Positions 1-5,254 of a stretch of DNA of 5,254 nt are shown in pieces. Each line of letters starts with the position of its first letter. The stretch's first letter is position 1. The translations under genes and the position numbers were made by a program. Source of the DNA: Planctomycetaceae bacterium (GTDB taxonomy: Bacteria; Planctomycetota; Planctomycetia; Pirellulales; Pirellulaceae); the NCBI GenBank assembly GCA_003506095.1, contig DNWZ01000010.1, positions 1 through 5,254 of the forward strand, in the 5' to 3' direction. A model generated the notes under the pieces. The model was not told where the DNA came from and did no database searches. It saw only the letters and a program-made list of their open reading frames with translations.

Positions 1-840
1 TTGATCCCGAGGGAGAATGAGTTGCTTCCCGGCCATCGAGGCAAGTGATTCTTGCGTTGGGCAGGCTTCGTCGAAAGCGTCCTTAGCGACGATCACTCGG
101 TAGTCATCGTCAATGCTCCACAAGCCAAGATCGAATAGCCAGTGAGCATTTTTGCAAAGTGCAATGCCGTTTTGTGGATCGTCGTTGCGGGAACGTGCGA
201 ATTGGTGGATGTGGGCAGCATCGACGATCGAGTGGCCGGTGATTGTGGTGATACGGTATCCGGTCAACGCACAGGTGTGACAATAGGCGGCGACGACATC
301 GACGCGAAAACGCGCTGTGCGACCTTCGGCGCGAGCTTCTCTATCAGCTTGGATGGCGAGCTCGTCGAGCACAGTTGCATCGTCAGGAGCTGCGATGCCT
401 GACAATTCATAAAGTGCGACTTGTTCAGCATGCTCGAAGTAGTTCGAGATTAGCGTGTATCCGGCAGCTTGGCGGAAATCCGCCGATTGAATGGCTATAA
501 AGAATTCGTCAGATAACTTGATTGCGGTAGTTGAATCGCGGTGCGTTGATTCAGTTCCGTCAGCTTTGAGCGTTCTCCAAAGTTTTGATGAGCGTGTGTG
601 ATGAAAAGGTAAGCGTACATCTGGCGGCTGTGAGCGTCGATGCGCGACTATTGACCAATAAACGGAAAAGCGGAAAGCGAGGTCTGGCGTCAGCTTCAGT
701 TCTGGTGTCGTCAACACGCCCGATCTGCCGAGTTCCAAAATGACAAGAATCAACAGCGGTTTGTGGGGCGCAACGCCTTTCGACCGATCAACTCGCAGCT
801 TGGCGAGCTTCTTAATAATACCGGCATATTTGTTCAACAC
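1..840 (-). CDS. SBD-HNH endonuclease, probable PT-dependent restriction enzyme (3' end cut by window edge)
   Basis: Probably a type IV-style nuclease that binds phosphorothioated DNA through an N-terminal sulfur-binding domain and cuts with a C-terminal HNH domain. I translated 280 residues in an open minus-strand frame from a GTG at 840-838 to the left edge. The N-terminal domain (about 1-150) has the family-typical KGVAPHKPLLIL (residues 21-32), then a PDLAFRFSVYW and VRLPFHH stretch. The HNH domain (about 175-280) has CALTG (190-194), VDAAHIHQF (206-214), NGIALC (224-229) and H233 with FD (236-237). Candidate catalytic residues are H210, N224 and H233. Related proteins are about 290-310 residues, so perhaps 20-30 residues are missing. 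No ATG lies near the start. The in-frame TGA at 858-856 leaves only GTG 840 or TTG 837, and GAG at 852-850 is a weak ribosome site. It follows the zinc-ribbon gene by 48 bp on the same strand. Family call is from remembered patterns, not a search. Confidence 0.85.
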   Translation of the reverse strand, partial: MLNKYAGIIKKLAKLRVDRSKGVAPHKPLLILVILELGRSGVLTTPELKLTPDLAFRFSVYWSIVAHRRSQPPDVRLPFHHTRSSKLWRTLKADGTESTHRDSTTAIKLSDEFFIAIQSADFRQAAGYTLISNYFEHAEQVALYELSGIAAPDDATVLDELAIQADREARAEGRTARFRVDVVAAYCHTCALTGYRITTITGHSIVDAAHIHQFARSRNDDPQNGIALCKNAHWLFDLGLWSIDDDYRVIVAKDAFDEACPTQESLASMAGKQLILPRDQ

Positions 841-888
841 GAATGCATTCTCGTTTCAAATTGTCGTACTATCGAGCCATTCGGAATT

Positions 889-1311
889 TTACGGAATCTC
901 TTGGCTGTGTGCATCGGTGCTCTCATCATTGGCAGTCGTCATCTTTATTTCGTCAGTGACCCTCTTCCAGGAATCACTGGGCAAAGCGTACAAGAGATTC
1001 GATAGCGACGAGGCTGTAAGATCATCGACATCTGCTGGGAGGCGATGCCAAGCTTTTCGCACCATCTTCAGTGCGCGGATAGATCGCAATAATTCACGCC
1101 TAATCGCGTCGACAGCCGCCTGTTTTTGAGCATGGGTGGTCAATTCGGTCGCGTCCCTATATCGCATCGTTCGGTAGTGAAATTGAATAGGACTACAGCA
1201 TTCTCTCCACAACGGAGGTCCTTTTCGCATGCAGTCACCACAAATACCCACTTCCAGATTGTCAAGAACTCGCTCGCAAACTCCGCAAGTGGCACGCGTT
1301 CCTTCACTCAT
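889..1311 (-). CDS. Small zinc-ribbon protein of unknown function
   Basis: A 140-residue protein that I do not recognise. The N terminus carries two CxxC pairs (C9/C12 and C24/C27, an 11-residue gap), the usual layout of a zinc ribbon. C38 and C39 follow soon after. Residues about 60-90 look like a basic, amphipathic helix rich in Arg, Lys, Leu and Ala, and the last 20 residues are polar and probably disordered. No signal peptide or membrane segment is visible. The start is well supported: AGGGGAG at 1324-1318 lies 6 nt before the ATG. The gene begins 63 bp after the dndB stop and ends 48 bp before the SBD-HNH start, so all three are probably co-transcribed. A DNA- or protein-binding accessory role (for example a regulator or a partner of the nuclease) is inference from position only. 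Confidence 0.72.
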   Translation of the reverse strand: MSEGTRATCGVCERVLDNLEVGICGDCMRKGPPLWRECCSPIQFHYRTMRYRDATELTTHAQKQAAVDAIRRELLRSIRALKMVRKAWHRLPADVDDLTASSLSNLLYALPSDSWKRVTDEIKMTTANDESTDAHSQEIP

Positions 1312-1317
1312 TCCATG

Positions 1318-1324
1318 CTCCCCT
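1318..1324 (-). promoter_or_regulatory. Shine-Dalgarno site of the zinc-ribbon gene
   Basis: AGGGGAG on the minus strand with a 6-nt gap to the ATG at 1311-1309. It supports translation of this small gene and this start. A second ATG at 1316-1314 is in another frame and too close to the site to be used. Confidence 0.6.
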
Positions 1325-1374
1325 GTTGCGGCGACGCCACAAACGGATGCCGCATTGTCCCGATGCGTTGCTCA

Positions 1375-2412
1375 TTAATCAGTTACCAGTTGGCTCCACA
1401 GAACCTTTGAAGTTAGTTCAATAGACGCAGCAGTTTTCGTCATTCGGCCACCGAGCATCGCTTTTCCTTCCCACAGTTTAGTATTGTCACGGGACCAGTC
1501 GATTTTGCGAAGCTTGCCAAGCTTCTGTTTCCATGTCTTCGGATAACGTGCAATAACCGCCGTCCCGAAGGTCGCGATTGCACACAGCGTTACACCGTGC
1601 GCGTGGACGGTCTGTTTTCTGAGATCAACGCGTGGCGTTTCGGATGTCCAGTCGGGCATGGCGTCCTGAATTGTCTGCCAAAATTCAATCGCGTGGTTGA
1701 TCTTATCGTCAATTTGAAGATCGGATTGGTTTGAAAGCAAGACTTCATTTGCTTGGTAAAGCGCACTGAATGTGAAAAGGTTCTTCGAGCGATTGGAGAT
1801 GGTGGTTTTGCCCATTTCGATTGAGTCCTTGAACGCTGGCACGTTCGCGATGACCTCACGAGTGATATTGGCGATCGGGTCGGTTGTGTCGCTGACGATC
1901 CGCTCCGATCGCCCGGACTTTCGCTGATTGGATTTGATGTCGCCAAGTCTGCGCCCGTCGCCGATCTGAGCCGGGAAGATCACGACTGGAATCGTTTCGT
2001 CGTTCAGTTCTTTGTTGCGTTCGACTGCTTCTGCAATTCCTAGCGCACGGTATAGACCGTCGTGGATTCGGACGTTCGTGTTTATCGCAAAGACCAGCAC
2101 ACCGGCTGCGACGTTGCCCGATTCCGTCTGTGCCGAGTCGAACACATAGTCTCCGTCGATGGAAACAGTTAATGCTGGTAACACGTAACTATGGCGATTC
2201 TTGACGATGTAGTCGGCGATCGTCTTCGGCCGGTCTCGGTCTAGCGGGACTGCGTTACCCTGCTTGCATTCGGATTCGATGAGTTTGGACAAAACGTCGA
2301 ATGGAATTGCTGTCGTGAAATACTCTTGTCCCGCCTGAAACGCGCGGATCGCTGGCAGGCTGTAGGTAAAGCCAGGCGGCTTGTTCACGGAAGATTTCGT
2401 TTTATTGGCCAT
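1375..2412 (-). CDS. dndB: DndB, accessory/regulatory protein of DNA phosphorothioation
   Basis: A 345-residue DndB-family (DGQHR-domain) protein. DndB is not needed for sulfur insertion itself; in studied hosts it alters the extent or pattern of modification and can repress dnd transcription. Seen here: the N-terminal TYSLPAIRAFQAGQEYFTT region (16-34); a DGLYR motif at 118-122 where the family has DGQHR; a SDTTDPI segment (174-180); ISNRSKNLFTFSAL (205-218); and a Trp-rich C terminus with IDWSRDN (304-310) and LWEGKAMLGGR (313-323). Length fits the family. I chose ATG 2412-2410 because the frame upstream of it lies antisense to dndC, and homology starts just after it. No Shine-Dalgarno is visible before this ATG. 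It is divergent from dndC across 90 bp and heads the zinc-ribbon and SBD-HNH genes. Both DGQHR and the usual FSDxN-like segment (here LGDIK, 156-160) are altered, so activity may differ from studied DndB proteins. Confidence 0.9.
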   Translation of the reverse strand: MANKTKSSVNKPPGFTYSLPAIRAFQAGQEYFTTAIPFDVLSKLIESECKQGNAVPLDRDRPKTIADYIVKNRHSYVLPALTVSIDGDYVFDSAQTESGNVAAGVLVFAINTNVRIHDGLYRALGIAEAVERNKELNDETIPVVIFPAQIGDGRRLGDIKSNQRKSGRSERIVSDTTDPIANITREVIANVPAFKDSIEMGKTTISNRSKNLFTFSALYQANEVLLSNQSDLQIDDKINHAIEFWQTIQDAMPDWTSETPRVDLRKQTVHAHGVTLCAIATFGTAVIARYPKTWKQKLGKLRKIDWSRDNTKLWEGKAMLGGRMTKTAASIELTSKVLWSQLVTD

Positions 2413-2430
2413 GCTGGACAGTTTATTCGA

Positions 2431-2459
2431 TTGACGTCTCAGCCGGAAGTCTCTAACGT
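2431..2459 (+). promoter_or_regulatory. Candidate sigma70-type promoter for dndCD
   Basis: TTGACG at 2431-2436 matches five of six positions of the -35 consensus. A 17-bp spacer leads to TAACGT at 2454-2459, which matches only three of six -10 positions. Transcription would start around 2465-2468, at the left arm of the dyad. Motif match only; the weak -10 would suit a regulated promoter. Confidence 0.4.
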
Positions 2460-2464
2460 TTTCG

Positions 2465-2486
2465 GGAAGTGTTGGCCGACACTTCC
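2465..2486. promoter_or_regulatory. 22-bp dyad, candidate operator or 5' UTR hairpin
   Basis: GGAAGTGT (2465-2472) and ACACTTCC (2479-2486) are perfect inverted arms around TGGCCG, and GGCC sits exactly at the centre. As DNA it overlaps the predicted dndC start of transcription, as a repressor operator would. As RNA it forms an 8-bp stem, 9 bp with a U-G pair, ending 4 nt before the dndC ribosome site. No T-run follows on either strand, so it is not a Rho-independent terminator. Confidence 0.5.
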
Positions 2487-2490
2487 ACAA

Positions 2491-2496
2491 AAAGGG
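2491..2496 (+). promoter_or_regulatory. Shine-Dalgarno site of dndC
   Basis: AAAGGG lies 6 nt before the ATG at 2503. It decides in favour of this start over the longer open frame that begins at 2326 and would overlap dndB. Confidence 0.6.
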
Positions 2497-2502
2497 TTTG
2501 AA

Positions 2503-4098
2503 ATGAGCTATTCGCTGATGACGGTAATTGACCGACAAGCCAATAATGAGCACTCCGCATTCAAAGAAGAAGGGTTTCGTGTTGTCATTCTTCGCGTGAT
2601 TGAAGAACTGCAGGAATTGTATCTGTGGGATGAGGTGCCTTGGATCGTTGGCTATAGCGGTGGCAAAGACTCTAGCGCTGTGTTGCAGCTTGTTTGGCTG
2701 GCGATTTCGAAATTGCCGGCCGAGAAGCGAACGAAGCCAGTCCACGTGATTTCGACGGATACGCTTGTCGAGCAACCGGTCGTGGCCGCTTGGGTCGATG
2801 CGTCGCATGCGAAAATGAGGGTGGCGGCTGTGGAGCATGGGCTGCCAATCACGCCGCATAAGCTGACGCCGGATACGAAGGACAGCTTTTGGGTGAATCT
2901 GATCGGGAAGGGGTATCCTGCGCCACGCAAAAAATTTCGTTGGTGTACCGAGCGGATGAAGATCAATCCGTCCAACCGTTTTATCCGCGATGTGGTTCGC
3001 GAATCGGGCGAAGCGATGCTGTTGCTGGGGACTCGCAAGCAGGAGAGCCAGCGCCGTGCAAGGACGATGGCCGAACATGACAAAAAGAAGATTCGTGATC
3101 GACTGACGCCGAACGCTAGCCTGCCCAATTCGATGGTCTACACGCCGATCGAAGACTGGACTAATGATGATGTTTGGTTGTTCTTGATGCAGGTGAAAAA
3201 CCCTTGGGGGCATACGAATAAATCGCTGCTTGGGATGTATCAGAACGCTTCGGCCGATGGTGAATGCCCGCTGGTGGTCGACACGACAACGCCGAGCTGT
3301 GGTAGCAGCCGATTCGGCTGCTGGACCTGCACGTTGGTCGACCAGGATCGGTCGATGGAAGCGATGATCAAGAATGATGATGAAAAGTTGTGGATGACTC
3401 CGCTGCTGGAGTTTCGCAACGAGTTGGGCGATTTCAAGAACGAAGCGACGCGTCGGGACTATCGCCGGATGAATGGCAACGTGTTTCTGGGGACGAATAA
3501 GTCGAGCGGCGATTGTTATCTGGTGCGTGGCCCCTACCGGCCAAAATGGCGGCAATATTGGTTGCAGCGGTTGCTGGAGGTGCAGGAGGAGATCCGCAAG
3601 ATCGGACCGCCGGAAGTCGCCCAGATCGAGTTGATCACGATGGACGAGTTGCATGAAATTCGCCGAATTTGGTTGCACGAAAAACATGAGTTCGAGGACG
3701 CTGTGCCGGTGATCTACCAAGAGGTTACGGGCAAGGTGTTTGAATGTGTCGATGCTGACGATCGATTGCTGGGGCGCGAGGAATGGTCGATTCTGAATGA
3801 GATCTGCGGCGATGACGAAGATTTCTTGCAGTTGCAGATGCAGTTGCTGGATATCGAACGGAAGTATCGCAGCATGTCGCGGCGCAGTGGCGTCTTTGAT
3901 GATCTGGAATCGTGTCTGAAGAAGGCACAGTTCGAAAGCGAGGAACAGGCGATCGCGGCGCGTCAGGATCAAGAGGAACGTCGCCGTCGAATTGACGATC
4001 CGAGCCACAATCCGATGCCGCAAACCGGGTTGCTGTTCGATTTGGATGAGTTTGACGAAACGGAAGTGTTTCAAATTGGTAAAGGGAGCGGCGAATGA
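2503..4098 (+). CDS. dndC: DndC, PAPS-reductase-like sulfurtransferase subunit of DNA phosphorothioation
   Basis: A 531-residue DndC. The family is an ATP pyrophosphatase related to PAPS reductase that carries a 4Fe-4S cluster. It is thought to activate the DNA backbone or relay sulfur from the cysteine desulfurase (DndA or IscS) within the DndCDE complex. Seen here: the PP-loop YSGGKDSSAV at 51-60 (SGGKDS 52-57); STDTLVE at 84-90; FRWCTERMKINP around C148; LLLGTRKQES (173-182); YTPIEDWTNDDVW (213-225); and a cysteine set C255, C266, C273, C276 ending in GCWTC, the expected cluster ligands. The C-terminal third (about 345-531) is charged and helical, as usual in DndC, so the protein looks full length and intact. 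ATG 2503 is preferred because family similarity starts soon after it. M6 (2518) is an alternative. The stop overlaps the dndD start by 4 bp (ATGA), indicating coupled translation. Confidence 0.97.
   Translation: MSYSLMTVIDRQANNEHSAFKEEGFRVVILRVIEELQELYLWDEVPWIVGYSGGKDSSAVLQLVWLAISKLPAEKRTKPVHVISTDTLVEQPVVAAWVDASHAKMRVAAVEHGLPITPHKLTPDTKDSFWVNLIGKGYPAPRKKFRWCTERMKINPSNRFIRDVVRESGEAMLLLGTRKQESQRRARTMAEHDKKKIRDRLTPNASLPNSMVYTPIEDWTNDDVWLFLMQVKNPWGHTNKSLLGMYQNASADGECPLVVDTTTPSCGSSRFGCWTCTLVDQDRSMEAMIKNDDEKLWMTPLLEFRNELGDFKNEATRRDYRRMNGNVFLGTNKSSGDCYLVRGPYRPKWRQYWLQRLLEVQEEIRKIGPPEVAQIELITMDELHEIRRIWLHEKHEFEDAVPVIYQEVTGKVFECVDADDRLLGREEWSILNEICGDDEDFLQLQMQLLDIERKYRSMSRRSGVFDDLESCLKKAQFESEEQAIAARQDQEERRRRIDDPSHNPMPQTGLLFDLDEFDETEVFQIGKGSGE
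4083..4088 (+). promoter_or_regulatory. Shine-Dalgarno site of dndD inside the end of dndC
   Basis: AGGGAG, 6 nt before the dndD ATG at 4095, lies within the last codons of dndC. Together with the ATGA overlap it supports this dndD start and translational coupling of the two subunits. Confidence 0.6.
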
Positions 4099-5254
4099 TC
4101 CTCGATCGACTGACGCTTCATAACTTTTGTCTTTATAAAGGCCAGCAAGTTTTCGATCTCGCCCCGGAAAGCCGCGAGCGATGTGTTGTTCTGGTTGGCG
4201 GTTTGAACGGTGGCGGGAAAACAACTTTGCTAGACGCGGTCCAGCTCGCCTTGTACGGCAGCCGTGCGCAAGTGTCGAAACGCGAAGGGATTCCCTATGA
4301 CAAGTTTCTTCGCAACTGCATCAACCGTGGCGTCGATCCGTCGGATGGAGCATCCGTGGGATTGCAATTTCGCTACGTTTCCGAAGGCCAGCAGAAACTG
4401 TATGAGGTGCGGCGTTCGTGGGCGCAGAAGAAATCGAGTGTGCGTGAAACGGTCAACGTGCTTTGCGATGGGTTGCCCGATCGGCATTTGTCAGACCACT
4501 GGAATGATGTTGTCGAGGAATTGATTCCGCTGGGTATTTCGCGTCTCTTTTTCTTTGATGCCGAACAGGTCCGTTTTTTGGCGGACGACGATTCATCGCA
4601 CGTCGCCTTGGGCGCGGCGGTAAAATCGTTGCTCGGTTTGGACTTAGCCGAAAAGTTGATCGCGGATGCGAGTATCATCGAGAACCGATTGTCGACACGG
4701 CTGGCGGCTTTAAGCGACGATCCGAGCTATAAGTCGCTGATGGCTGAGGTGGCGGAGTTGTCACAGCAGGTGACCAGCAAGAAACAGCAGATCGGCGGAC
4801 TGGAAAATCGCCGATTGCAAGCTGTCGCGGCCGAGAAGGCCGCGGATGAAGAGTTCAAGCAGCTCGGCGGACCACACTGGCTGAACCGCGAAGCGCGCAA
4901 GGCTGAGTTGACACAGACTCAGGCCGAGGAGCGTCGACTGAAGGAAGAGCTAGTTCGGATTGCTGGAACCGATTTGCCGTTGATGCTGGTCCCGAATCTT
5001 GTTCGACGAACGTTTGTGCAAGACCAACAGGAACAACAGGCTCGCGAATCGAAGGTGATCGCCAAAACGCTGGTCGATCGTGACGGGGTGATTTTGAAGC
5101 GACTGAAAGACGAAGGGGCCAACAAAGACGTACTTGCGTTGATTAAAAAAGTGCAAGATCGCGATCGCAAAGAACGCTTGAAACTCGCCTCAACCGCTGC
5201 TCGTCACGGACTGTCGGATCGCGCTCGCGTTGTTGTGGAAATGCTGGCGGAAGA
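4095..5254 (+). CDS. dndD: DndD, SMC/Rad50-like ATPase of DNA phosphorothioation (3' end cut by window edge)
   Basis: The first 386 residues of DndD, in an open frame to the right edge. DndD is an ATPase of the SMC/RecN/Rad50 type that works with DndC and DndE in sulfur insertion and is thought to couple ATP hydrolysis to DNA structure or nicking. Seen here: an N-terminal MILDRLTLHNFCLYKG start; a Walker A loop GGLNGGGKTT (35-44); LDAVQLALYG (46-55), very typical of DndD; and RLFFFDAEQVRFLADD (149-164), where related proteins often have FFFDGE. From about 185 to 285 the chain is rich in Glu, Lys, Gln and Leu and looks like the first coiled-coil arm. PLMLVPNLV follows (near 295-303), then more helical, charged sequence. 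Family members are about 650-680 residues, so the second coil, ABC signature and Walker B are outside the window. No frameshift or internal stop is seen. dndE would be expected next. Confidence 0.95.
   Translation, partial: MILDRLTLHNFCLYKGQQVFDLAPESRERCVVLVGGLNGGGKTTLLDAVQLALYGSRAQVSKREGIPYDKFLRNCINRGVDPSDGASVGLQFRYVSEGQQKLYEVRRSWAQKKSSVRETVNVLCDGLPDRHLSDHWNDVVEELIPLGISRLFFFDAEQVRFLADDDSSHVALGAAVKSLLGLDLAEKLIADASIIENRLSTRLAALSDDPSYKSLMAEVAELSQQVTSKKQQIGGLENRRLQAVAAEKAADEEFKQLGGPHWLNREARKAELTQTQAEERRLKEELVRIAGTDLPLMLVPNLVRRTFVQDQQEQQARESKVIAKTLVDRDGVILKRLKDEGANKDVLALIKKVQDRDRKERLKLASTAARHGLSDRARVVVEMLAE

Larger units (their letters stand above)
2413..2502. promoter_or_regulatory. Divergent dndB/dndC intergenic control region
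   Basis: This is the only spacer between the two arms, so promoters for both should lie here or within the 5' ends of the flanking genes. It contains a candidate plus-strand promoter, a 22-bp dyad and three copies of the half-site GGAAGT: direct copies at 2445-2450 and 2465-2470, and an inverted copy at 2481-2486. I found no convincing promoter for dndB on the minus strand. A TAAACT at 2425-2420 is -10-like but has no good -35. Confidence 0.6.

Noticed and set aside
142..402. Plus-strand open frame of 86 residues
   Set aside because: Antisense to the HNH coding sequence, which shows clear family motifs in the opposite strand.
740..1129. Plus-strand open frames over 740-1129 and 763-1005
   Set aside because: They are antisense to the 5' end of the SBD-HNH gene and the zinc-ribbon gene, with no recognisable domain or ribosome site.
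841..1311. Zinc-ribbon and SBD-HNH as one gene broken by stops (they share a reading frame)
   Set aside because: Two separate in-frame stops (TAA 891-889, TGA 858-856) flank a short stretch with no similarity, and the second gene's domain begins at the expected distance after GTG 840. Ordinary adjacent genes are simpler, though a search for fused homologs would settle it.
1312..1374. Possible terminator or small RNA between dndB and the zinc-ribbon gene
   Set aside because: Only short imperfect repeats around GCGGC/GATGC are present, with no T-run and no convincing stem.
2465..2486. Rho-independent terminator
   Set aside because: The hairpin has no T-tract after it on either strand and lies upstream of dndC, near its predicted start of transcription.
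2326..2502. A 59-residue N-terminal extension of dndC
   Set aside because: It overlaps dndB and the spacer, lacks family similarity, and ATG 2503 has a well-placed ribosome site.
1375..4224. A 949-residue minus-strand open frame that could be read as a long fusion protein
   Set aside because: Everything upstream of 2412 is antisense to dndC and the start of dndD and has a low-complexity, Arg/His/Gln-rich look typical of a shadow frame. DndB homology begins right after the ATG at 2412.
1..5254. CRISPR array, tRNA, rRNA or insertion sequence
   Set aside because: No spaced direct repeats, tRNA-like folds, terminal inverted repeats or transposase motifs were seen. The window is fully accounted for by five genes and short spacers.

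Overview
The window holds part of a DNA phosphorothioation (PT, DNA sulfur modification) island and is almost fully coding. Base composition is moderately GC-rich (roughly 53% by eye). CGATCG is strikingly frequent. Genes are tightly packed and most have recognisable Shine-Dalgarno sequences. The style is compatible with a Gram-negative environmental bacterium, possibly a planctomycete of the Rhodopirellula type. That is a weak inference from composition and codon habit, not from a marker gene.

Layout. Two divergent arms leave a 90-bp spacer at 2413-2502. The right arm (+ strand) carries dndC (2503-4098), a PAPS-reductase-like ATP pyrophosphatase with an Fe-S cysteine cluster. It overlaps by 4 bp the start of dndD (4095 to beyond the right edge), an SMC/Rad50-like ATPase. 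The left arm (- strand) carries dndB (2412-1375), a small zinc-ribbon protein of unknown function (1311-889), and a gene that runs off the left edge (840 to 1). This last gene starts with GTG and encodes an N-terminal sulfur-binding domain (SBD) followed by an HNH nuclease. It matches the family of PT-dependent (type IV, ScoMcrA/EcoWI-like) restriction enzymes.

How the genes may work together. DndC and DndD, with DndE (probably just outside to the right) and a cysteine desulfurase (DndA or a housekeeping IscS, not seen here), would insert sulfur into the DNA backbone. DndB is a known accessory and regulatory factor of modification. The notable point is that an enzyme family known to cut phosphorothioated DNA sits downstream of dndB in an apparent operon, with a zinc-ribbon protein between them. 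If the dnd genes are active, this is either a self-toxic arrangement or a PT-sensing effector whose activity is restrained or sequence-partitioned. The spacer contains a plausible sigma70-type promoter for dndC and a strong dyad at its expected transcription start. This suggests a repressor switch, for which DndB would be the first candidate.
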